A DNA stretch of 42,066 nt from Undibacterium umbellatum. Lineage in GTDB: Bacteria; Pseudomonadota; Gammaproteobacteria; Burkholderiales; Burkholderiaceae_D. The DNA lies in the NCBI RefSeq assembly GCF_014284125.1, contig NZ_JACOFX010000028.1, positions 1 to 42,066 on the forward strand, given 5' to 3'. The notes under the pieces were generated by a model. It was not told where the DNA came from and ran no database searches. It saw nothing but the letters and a program-made list of their open reading frames with translations. The translations under genes were made by a program, and so were the position numbers. This document shows, in pieces, positions 30,302-37,131 of this stretch (the stretch's first letter is position 1; each line of letters starts with the position of its first letter).

Positions 30302-32488
30302 ATGAAAATTACTGATACACTCTTATGGGGGCTCTTGCTGATGAGTGCTTCAGCATGGTCGCAAGATACAAGTAAAACGCCTGCTGCACCACAAGTACAA
30401 CAACAAGTAGTCGTGAATGGCAGCCAGACAGACATAGAAGCCAGCCGTGATTTTGTCGCAGGAAAATTAATCATAGGGCGCAAACAAATTGCCGATAGCG
30501 GTTTGCAAAATGTCAGTGAGATATTAAAGCGCGAACCCGCCGTCAGCGTCGGCAAAGATGGCAGGCTGGGCCTGCTTGGCTTGCCGGGTTATACGCAAAT
30601 TTTAATTGACGGCCAGGCTCCCACAGGAAAAAGCCCGCTGGAACTCGATCTGAGCCAGGTTGATAAAATCGAGATCATTAAATCTGCAACGGCAGAAACC
30701 GGTCCCTTTGGCATTGCCGGTACTATCAATATCATCAGCCGGAAAGTAGAGCGCAAGAATGTGCAACAGTTGCGTATGGGTGCGACTGCCGTAACTGGCG
30801 AATATGGTGCAAACGCTAGCTGGAACTTGAATCAATTCAGTCCTGACAGTCCGCTGAGCCTGAGTCTGAACACCATGGCCAAGCATGAGCGCAGCCCCAG
30901 CGCCAGTCATGCAGAACAAGTACAAACGACCCCAACACTGCAGCCACAGTTTGAATCGGTGCGCAAGAACCTACGTACTACCGAATTTCTGACACTATCC
31001 AGTGAACTGGCCTACAAGCTCGATGCCAATAATAACCTGAGTTTCAGGCCGGACATAGGCAGGATAACGCTGAGCAATGACAGGAGTGAGCAGCGTTACT
31101 GGAGTAATGGCAGGCAACAACAAGCACTGCAGCGCGGTACGTCGCCAATGACTTCATATAGTCTGCCTCTGACCTGGTCTTATGACGCTGGTGACAGCGG
31201 GCAACTGGAAACCATCTTCCGCTTTAACCAGATGCAGATCAAGAACGATAGCTGGCGCAGCGACGAAGATACGGCAACGGACTATGCTGTGCGCCGGCAA
31301 GCCTATCGCACTGATCAAAGCAGCTATTTCCTGTCACTGAATTACAAAACCAGCTTCAGTGGCGGCCATGATTTCAAAACAGGCTTGCAACTGACGCACG
31401 GAAACCAGGACATCAAGAACACATACTGGTTGAACAATCTGCCCGATACCAGTCTCAGTCTGCTAGGTGGAAACATCAATACCGGCCAGAAAACGCGCAG
31501 GCTGTTTGTGCAGGACGACTGGCGTGTCAACAAAAACCTGGCCCTCAACGCGGGCCTGTCAGTAGAAGATCGTGTGCTGAAGATCAATGAATACAATATC
31601 AACAGCAATGCTTCATTTACGGTGTGGTCACCATCATTGCATTTTTCTAAAAAACTGGAAGGTGATCAGAAACGCCGCTGGCGAGCTTCTCTGGCACAAA
31701 GTTTCAGAGCCCCTGAACTCGATCAATTAATGCTGCAACCTTCAGTCAACGCTTCCGCGCCATGCACCATCACCTCTGGTTGCGGTCAGAATACGATAGA
31801 TACTCCGGATAGCATGGGTAACCCTGCGCTGCAACCCGAACGTGCCATCGCCGCGAACCTGGCGTATGAACATGGCCTGACTAGCGATAGTCAGATTACC
31901 GTGGAACTCTATGCGCGCCAGATTGCCCGCAAGACAGGCACGGAAGTGTTGTTGATGAACGTGCCCTGGGCCAACCAGGCACGCTATGTAGAACGCCCGG
32001 CCAATCTGGGCCATGCTGAATTGCAAGGTATCAATGTCGACTGGCGTGTTGCCGCACGCGACCTGTGGAAAACCACCGCAAAACTGGACCTGCGCGGCAG
32101 CCTCGGCTGGGCGCATTCAGTGCTGAGTGATTTGCCGGGCCCCAATAACCGCCTGGAAGGCCAAAGCCCCTGGCGCGCCAAATTTGGCATGACTTATACC
32201 ATGGCAGATTTGCCCGTCAAGATAGACCTTGATGCCAACTGGCTACCCGGCGACTGGTACAGGAATAACCTGACACAAAGAACCTACGAAGCACGCAAAA
32301 CCACATTGACAGCCAACGCCAACTGGACTGTCAACCCCAGCCTGCGCCTGGTCATGAACCTGGATAATTTGTTTGCCCCGCAAGCAGAGAGCATCAGTGA
32401 ATACCGCGGTAACAGCAACACCTTGCAAACGCACTCCTTTAACTCATCCTATACGCGCGTTGGTATACGTATGGAACTCAAACTATAA
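30302..32488 (+). CDS. TonB-dependent outer-membrane receptor
   Basis: 728 residues with signal peptide MKITDTLLWGLLLMSASAW. A TonB-box-like VVVNGSQ near residue 37 is followed by the plug domain (about 55-150: SGLQNVSEILKREPAVSVG, ILIDGQAPTG, VDKIEIIKSATAETG, GTINIISRK) and a beta-barrel (about 160-728) with the usual alternating strands, ALQPERAIAANLAYEHG and a closing strand RVGIRMELKL. The final residue is Leu instead of the usual Phe. A loop contains a CX7C pair (CTITSGCG region, residues about 482-489), plausibly extracellular. Substrate unknown; neighbours suggest a peptide or metal complex handled by thiols. The anchored glutaredoxin gene follows by 18 bases. Confidence 0.88.
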   Translation: MKITDTLLWGLLLMSASAWSQDTSKTPAAPQVQQQVVVNGSQTDIEASRDFVAGKLIIGRKQIADSGLQNVSEILKREPAVSVGKDGRLGLLGLPGYTQILIDGQAPTGKSPLELDLSQVDKIEIIKSATAETGPFGIAGTINIISRKVERKNVQQLRMGATAVTGEYGANASWNLNQFSPDSPLSLSLNTMAKHERSPSASHAEQVQTTPTLQPQFESVRKNLRTTEFLTLSSELAYKLDANNNLSFRPDIGRITLSNDRSEQRYWSNGRQQQALQRGTSPMTSYSLPLTWSYDAGDSGQLETIFRFNQMQIKNDSWRSDEDTATDYAVRRQAYRTDQSSYFLSLNYKTSFSGGHDFKTGLQLTHGNQDIKNTYWLNNLPDTSLSLLGGNINTGQKTRRLFVQDDWRVNKNLALNAGLSVEDRVLKINEYNINSNASFTVWSPSLHFSKKLEGDQKRRWRASLAQSFRAPELDQLMLQPSVNASAPCTITSGCGQNTIDTPDSMGNPALQPERAIAANLAYEHGLTSDSQITVELYARQIARKTGTEVLLMNVPWANQARYVERPANLGHAELQGINVDWRVAARDLWKTTAKLDLRGSLGWAHSVLSDLPGPNNRLEGQSPWRAKFGMTYTMADLPVKIDLDANWLPGDWYRNNLTQRTYEARKTTLTANANWTVNPSLRLVMNLDNLFAPQAESISEYRGNSNTLQTHSFNSSYTRVGIRMELKL

Positions 32489-32506
32489 ATTTACAAAAAA
32501 AATACC

Positions 32507-32905
32507 ATGCAAACTAAATATAGAAAATATCTGAAAGATGGATTTGTACTGCTAGCGACTGCGGCGCTAGCAGTAGTTTTAGGAAGTCATGCTCCTGGTT
32601 GGTATAAAACTTGGCAAGGACCTTTTAAAAAAGGTGATTATTCTGTCCATGTAAAATCTTTGCCACATAGTTTAACTTTATATGGCACCTCGACTTGCCC
32701 ACATTGTGAAACCGCACGCAACTATTTGAAACAGGCAGGCATTCCTTTCAACGACTTGATCCTGGATCAGTCTAAAGCAGCGACCGAGTCTTACAAACAA
32801 CTGGGGGAAACCGGCGTACCAGTGTTAATCAGTGAAAACAGAATGCTTGTGGGATTCAGCAGCGAGGGTTATGCAGCATTAGTAAAAACTCTAAGTAACA
32901 AATAA
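32507..32905 (+). CDS. membrane-anchored, periplasm-facing glutaredoxin-like protein
   Basis: 132 residues. The basic N-terminus (QTKYRKYLK) and one hydrophobic helix (about 11-27) form a signal anchor that places the rest in the periplasm. Residues about 54-130 are a glutaredoxin domain: LTLYGTSTCPHCETARNYL with Cys64 and Cys67, cis-Pro in GVPVLI (Pro105) and a C-terminal helix. CPHC is more DsbA-like than the CPYC/CPFC of cytoplasmic glutaredoxins, which fits oxidising or isomerising work outside the cytoplasm. Only 18 bases from the receptor stop, so probably one transcript. An exported glutaredoxin is unusual because glutathione supply there is limited. Confidence 0.75.
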   Translation: MQTKYRKYLKDGFVLLATAALAVVLGSHAPGWYKTWQGPFKKGDYSVHVKSLPHSLTLYGTSTCPHCETARNYLKQAGIPFNDLILDQSKAATESYKQLGETGVPVLISENRMLVGFSSEGYAALVKTLSNK

Positions 32906-33087
32906 AGTAATTCGTAGTATTAACGCCTTCCTGCAAGAGATATATCACCCGACAATCAAGAAACCCTGAGTGAGAGTAGCGAGCAACCTTAGTTTTAATA
33001 AAGTGGCTCTACCACACATTAGTACTGTGACATTTTTGCCAACTTCGCAGGCTAAAAATATGGTCACGCTTAACTTAATCAGGGTTT

Positions 33088-33639
33088 CTAGCGTTGACGT
33101 TCCTTCTCCCACAAAACATCACTCCCCCCCGCATACCGGTTCAACACCCGCGACAGCACAAACAACAAATCCGACAGGCGGTTCATATACTGTCTTGGTG
33201 CCTCATTGATCGCTTCGGCATTTCCTACACTGACTATCGCGCGTTCGGCGCGGCGGCAGACGGTGCGGCAGACGTTGGCGATGGCGGCGGCGCGGGAGCC
33301 TCCTGGCAGGATGAAGTCTTTTAGCGCTGGCAGGTCGGCATTGTATTTTTCCAGCAGGGCGTCCAGCCTTTCTACCTGCGCATCGGTGATCATGGTGTAG
33401 CCGGGGATGCAGAGTTCGCCACCCATGTCGAACAAGTCGTGCTGGATGGAAAACAATTCCTGCTTCATCTGCTCTGGCATGTCTTCACACAGCAAGACGC
33501 TAATCTGGGAATTGAGTTCGTCCACATCGCCCATGGCGTGCACGCGCAGGGCGTCTTTGGCGATGCGGCTGCCGTCACCCAGGCCGGTCGTACCTTTGTC
33601 GCCGGTACGTGTTGCGATTTTTGAGAGTCGGTTACCCAT
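33088..33639 (-). CDS. cobO/pduO-type: PduO-type corrinoid adenosyltransferase
   Basis: Transfers the adenosyl group from ATP to cob(I)alamin to make coenzyme B12. 183 residues starting at MGNRLSKIATRTGDKGTTG, whose TRTGDKGTTGLGDG is the ATP-binding segment of the PduO/MMAB class (not the CobA class). Other conserved parts: RRAERAIVSV (near 130) and YMNRLSDLLFVLSRVLN (near 155). ATG 33639 was preferred to the long frame to 33744, since many betaproteobacterial homologues begin exactly so. Single gene, divergent from the gene at 33779 across a 139-base region carrying one copy of a two-block repeat. Confidence 0.92.
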   Translation of the reverse strand: MGNRLSKIATRTGDKGTTGLGDGSRIAKDALRVHAMGDVDELNSQISVLLCEDMPEQMKQELFSIQHDLFDMGGELCIPGYTMITDAQVERLDALLEKYNADLPALKDFILPGGSRAAAIANVCRTVCRRAERAIVSVGNAEAINEAPRQYMNRLSDLLFVLSRVLNRYAGGSDVLWEKERQR

Positions 33640-33675
33640 GGCAAATAAAATAAGTAAAAAATAAATAAGGAAGTG

Positions 33676-33712
33676 TGAAAGGATACGGCAAAATTTGCTC
33701 AAGCACAGCATA
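33676..33712 (+). repeat. two-block repeat, copy 1 (upstream of unknown gene)
   Basis: TGAAAGGATACGGCAAAATT plus TG (33676-33697), six variable bases, then CACAGCATA (33704-33712). The second copy at 34428-34464 is identical except for one base in the first block and the six-base spacer. It lies about 66 bases before the start of the gene at 33779 and could be a shared regulatory site. Confidence 0.55.
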
Positions 33713-33778
33713 TATGGCATTGGGGCATGCCAGCCTACTATCATTGCTCTGCTTGTACCTTATCAATATAATCGCAGC

Positions 33779-34333
33779 ATGACACTTACACAATTATTAG
33801 CCGCGATACGCGCTTCTTATATCACCGTACTTTTTGCAGCGACCAGCAATGGCAATGTCCATGTAGAACCTGCATACCGCAATGCCGATGGTACGCTCAG
33901 CCTGGAAGGCAAGCCAGCGCTACCCTGCCGGGCAGACTGGATACCTGTGGAAGGTGAGTTTGCCGGTCAGTCGCACACGGTAGATGCAAAGACCCAGCTG
34001 GAATTTGAGCCTTTTGCATTTCAATTATCGGCCAGCGAGGTGAGTATCACGCCATTCACCTGGGACTGGTTGCCCTTGCAGATCAGCGGGCTATCTCTTG
34101 ATGTTGCAGAGGCCACACTGACAGGCTGGTTCATGGCATGGTTTGATGGCGAGGATGGCAATGCCAAGAATGCCGATGGCCTGTACGGCGTTGTGCATTT
34201 CATGTCTGGCATCACCCAAGAGGGTGACGCCTTGCAATTAAGTATAGACCTTGGTTCTGTTTCAGAGGCGGCTGTTGAAGATTTACTATTCAAACTGGCG
34301 GATGCTAACGCGGAAGCTATACAGTTAGGATAA
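33779..34333 (+). CDS. protein of unknown function
   Basis: 184 residues starting MTLTQLLAAIRASY; the longer frame to 33695 passes through the repeat and is rejected. It looks like a beta-rich globular protein (ITVLFAATSNGNVHVEPAYR, DGTLSLEGKPALPC, VSITPFTWDWLPLQI) with an acidic mid-section (WFDGEDGNAKNADGLYG) and a helical C-terminus (EAAVEDLLFKLADANA). No signal peptide and no family recognised. The ribosome site is poor. It shares its upstream repeat with the flavoenzyme gene that follows 164 bases later, suggesting joint control. Confidence 0.55.
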   Translation: MTLTQLLAAIRASYITVLFAATSNGNVHVEPAYRNADGTLSLEGKPALPCRADWIPVEGEFAGQSHTVDAKTQLEFEPFAFQLSASEVSITPFTWDWLPLQISGLSLDVAEATLTGWFMAWFDGEDGNAKNADGLYGVVHFMSGITQEGDALQLSIDLGSVSEAAVEDLLFKLADANAEAIQLG

Positions 34334-34427
34334 GTACCAGCCTTCAAAATGCGACTTGATGACGCCTATCAGACCGCCAGCGCTTGAGAGCGAATTGCCC
34401 TGGGCAAATTAAATCAGTCAGGAACTT

Positions 34428-34464
34428 TGAAAGGATGCGGCAAAATTTGGCCGGACACAGCATA
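34428..34464 (+). repeat. two-block repeat, copy 2 (upstream of flavoenzyme)
   Basis: Second copy of the sequence at 33676-33712, same strand, same block spacing (TGAAAGGATGCGGCAAAATT plus TG, six bases, CACAGCATA). It lies 33 bases before the ATG at 34498. CATAAT at 34462-34467 may double as a -10 box. Confidence 0.55.
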
Positions 34465-34497
34465 ATAGAGAGCATCACGACCAGTACGGACCTCATT

Positions 34498-35922
34498 ATG
34501 AACCATCCTGCCATTTTGGCGAGTGTCAGAAAGCCCCTGCCCGCGAGCTTGCTGCATGCGCTGCAAGCCTTGCTGGAAGACCGTTGCAGCATCGCCCTGG
34601 CGGTGCGTGAGCATCATGGCCGCGACGAATCTTCCTACGACCCCATGCCACCAGAAGCGGTGGTGTTTGTGCAGAGCACGGAAGAGGTGGCAGAGGTGCT
34701 CAGGCTGTGTCATGCGCATGATGTGCCAGTCATACCCTACGGGGCTGGTTCGTCGCTGGAGGGCCATATCCTGGCCCTGCATGGCGGTGTGACGATAGAC
34801 TTGTCGCACATGAACAGCATGATTGCCGTGCATGCAGAAGATTTGACGGCGACCGTGCAGGCTGGCGTCACCCGCAAGCAATTGAATACGGAGATACGTG
34901 ATACTGGCCTGTTCTTCCCCATCGATCCTGGTGCGGATGCCAGCCTGGGTGGCATGGCCGCTACGCGCGCCTCTGGCACGAATGCAGTGCGCTATGGCAC
35001 CATGCGTGAAAACGTCATGGCACTGACGGTGGTGACTGCAGATGGCCGCATCATACGCACGGGTTCACGTGCCAAGAAGTCGTCTGCCGGTTACGATTTG
35101 ACGCGGGTGTTTGTCGGCAGTGAGGGCACGCTGGGCATTATCACCGAAGTGACGGTCAAGCTTTATCCTTTGCCAGAAGCCATCTCGGCTGCGGTGTGCA
35201 GCTTCCCAGACAATGCAGATGCAGTGAACACTGTTATCCAGACCATACAAATGGGCGTGCCGATTGCGCGGGTAGAATTCCTGGATGCGAATGGTGTGCG
35301 CGCCATCAATGCACATGACAAATTGAATTTGCCGGTCAAGCCTTTGCTTCTGTTTGAATTTCATGGCACTGAGCATGGCGTCAAAGAACAGGCAGAGCTG
35401 GTGCAAGAAATTGCAGCGGCGAATGGTGCCGGAGATTTTGAATGGGCGACCAGGCCAGAAGATCGTAGCCGCCTGTGGGCGGCACGGCATAATGCTTATT
35501 TTGCGCTGCTGCAAATGCGACCAGGTTCACGTTCGATTTCTACCGATTGCTGCGTGCCGATTTCACGTCTGGCGGAATGCATCAGCGAAACCCAGATTGA
35601 TTGTGAGAACCATGGGGTCACCTATTCCATCATCGGCCATGTCGGTGATGGCAACTTCCATGTATTGATGCTGGTAGACCCGGATAGCGCGGAAGAAATT
35701 GCAGTGGCAGAATCCATCAACCAGCGCATGGTGACGCGCGCAATTGCAATGGACGGCACCTGCACTGGTGAGCATGGCGTGGGCATACACAAGATGGGAT
35801 TTTTGATTGAGGAACATGGAGCAAATGCGATACACATGATGCGTTTGCTCAAGCATGCATTTGACCCCAGGAATATTTTAAATCCCGGCAAGATTATTGC
35901 GTGGGATGAAGCTGAAGAATAA
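34498..35922 (+). CDS. FAD-linked oxidase, D-lactate dehydrogenase/GlcD type
   Basis: 474-residue flavoenzyme of the D-lactate dehydrogenase (cytochrome), glycolate oxidase GlcD and D-2-hydroxyglutarate dehydrogenase group. The FAD (PCMH) domain covers residues about 50-230: VIPYGAGSSLEGH, IDPGADASLGGMAATRASGT (flavin and Ala/Ser-rich loop), GYDLTRVFVGSEGTLGIIT. The substrate cap domain carries IGHVGDGNFHVLML (metal-ligand His) and GTCTGEHGVGIHKMGF, ending in DPRNILNPGKII. No signal peptide; probably passes electrons to the membrane quinone or cytochrome pool. The ATG at 34498 follows the two-block repeat; the longer frame to 34384 would run through it. Confidence 0.9.
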   Translation: MNHPAILASVRKPLPASLLHALQALLEDRCSIALAVREHHGRDESSYDPMPPEAVVFVQSTEEVAEVLRLCHAHDVPVIPYGAGSSLEGHILALHGGVTIDLSHMNSMIAVHAEDLTATVQAGVTRKQLNTEIRDTGLFFPIDPGADASLGGMAATRASGTNAVRYGTMRENVMALTVVTADGRIIRTGSRAKKSSAGYDLTRVFVGSEGTLGIITEVTVKLYPLPEAISAAVCSFPDNADAVNTVIQTIQMGVPIARVEFLDANGVRAINAHDKLNLPVKPLLLFEFHGTEHGVKEQAELVQEIAAANGAGDFEWATRPEDRSRLWAARHNAYFALLQMRPGSRSISTDCCVPISRLAECISETQIDCENHGVTYSIIGHVGDGNFHVLMLVDPDSAEEIAVAESINQRMVTRAIAMDGTCTGEHGVGIHKMGFLIEEHGANAIHMMRLLKHAFDPRNILNPGKIIAWDEAEE

Positions 35923-35950
35923 TCGAGATCGTATTCAAGTTATTTAAGTC

Positions 35951-35985
35951 AAGACCATTCACCACAGAGACACGGAGTCGCAGAG
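35951..35985 (+). repeat. dispersed CACCACAGAGACA repeat, copy
   Basis: AAGACC at 35951-35956, then CACCACAGAGACACGGAG starting at 35960. A near-identical copy lies at 41479-41500 (20 of 22 bases), a degenerate one at 41411-41430, and an inverted one around 41851-41890. It sits between the flavoenzyme and the LysR gene. Elements of this look are scattered through intergenic DNA of related genomes; mechanism unknown. Confidence 0.45.
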
Positions 35986-36122
35986 GTAACACAGAGAAAT
36001 TCCAAGGGAAACAATATGGCTAAGCCTGTGTCGCCCTTGCCAATTACCTGCACTACTCACGTCGCTCACTTATTGTCGTGGCAACTGAAACACCAAACAG
36101 AACACATCAGGAAGAGTAGAGT

Positions 36123-37010
36123 ATGGCAACACGATTACCACCGGTACATGCATTATCTGCTTTTGAAGCTGCGGCGCGGCATAGTTCTTTTGCGGTGGCG
36201 GCAGAGGAGTTGTGTATTACGCCTTCTGCATTGTCGCACCGCATACGTTTATTGGAAGAGCATTTGTGTGAACGCGTGTTTGTACGCGAAGGGCGCAGTG
36301 TCACGCTGACTGAATTTGGCCGCCGCTATCTGGACGTGGTGCGGGTGGCCTTACGCACCTTGTCTGATTTTCCGCTGCCGAACAAGGTGACGCAAAGCCA
36401 GTTGCGCGTCAAGGTGACGGTACCGCCGACCTTTGCGCGCTATATGTTCATGCCGCGTCTGGCCAGTTTTACAGATGCCCATCCTGAGATAGAAATTGAA
36501 GTCTATCTGTTTGTGCCTTTGTATGACTTGAGCTTGTCGGAAAGCGATGTGGAAATACGTTTTGGTGCTGGTGAATATCCAAATCTGGTGACCAAGAAGT
36601 TGTTTATCGAACCCAGCTTTGTAGTCGCCAGCCCGGCTTACCTGAAGACTTTGCCACCGATACAAAGCCCGGCAGATTTGCGCCATGCAAGGCTCTTGCG
36701 TTCAGCCCTGGAGCCTTGGCAGCCATGGTTTGAAGTTGCTGGACTGGACTGGCCAGAACCAACTACGGGCTTGCGTGTTGATGACCTGGGCCTGCTGCTG
36801 GAAGCAGTCAAGCATGGTCACGGCATAGGCCTGACCCGTCAGCAGTTTGCCCAGGACATGATCAGTAAAGGCGAAGTGGTCAGAGTACTCGATACGCAGT
36901 TGGCAACTCCACCGCACGCCTATTACCTGGTGCATGAAGCACAAGCCAATATACGGCCAGAGGTGCAGTTGTTTATAGACTGGATGCAGGCGACATATCA
37001 GCAGGTGTAA
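36123..37010 (+). CDS. LysR-type transcription regulator, GcvA-like
   Basis: 295 residues. The N-terminal winged helix-turn-helix spans residues 4-65 with the GcvA-group start RLPPVHALSAFEAAARHSSF, AAEELCITPSALSHRIRLLE and REGRSVTLTEFGRRYL. The effector domain follows from about 90 (LRVKVTVPPTFARYMFMPRL ... FIEPSFVVASPAYL ... GLLLEAVKHGHGIGLTRQQF). Binding of a small ligand alters activation of a nearby gene. There is no divergent partner; candidate targets are the flavoenzyme upstream or a distant operon. A short intergenic region (35923-36122) with the dispersed repeat precedes it. Confidence 0.88.
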   Translation: MATRLPPVHALSAFEAAARHSSFAVAAEELCITPSALSHRIRLLEEHLCERVFVREGRSVTLTEFGRRYLDVVRVALRTLSDFPLPNKVTQSQLRVKVTVPPTFARYMFMPRLASFTDAHPEIEIEVYLFVPLYDLSLSESDVEIRFGAGEYPNLVTKKLFIEPSFVVASPAYLKTLPPIQSPADLRHARLLRSALEPWQPWFEVAGLDWPEPTTGLRVDDLGLLLEAVKHGHGIGLTRQQFAQDMISKGEVVRVLDTQLATPPHAYYLVHEAQANIRPEVQLFIDWMQATYQQV

Positions 37011-37131
37011 GCGACTTTGTTGCATAGGGGCGTGCCATGCGCGCCGCTTGTTGAGGCATATGCACTTTTGCAAAGTTATGTTGCAACAAATGCGAGGCGC
37101 GCGCACTGCACACCCTGCCCATTTTCTTCAG

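Noticed and set aside
32959..33089. 11-bp inverted repeat AGAAACCCTGA/TCAGGGTTTCT as a mobile-element boundary
   Set aside because: Right arm overlaps the adenosyltransferase stop codon; no transposase or target duplication between the arms.
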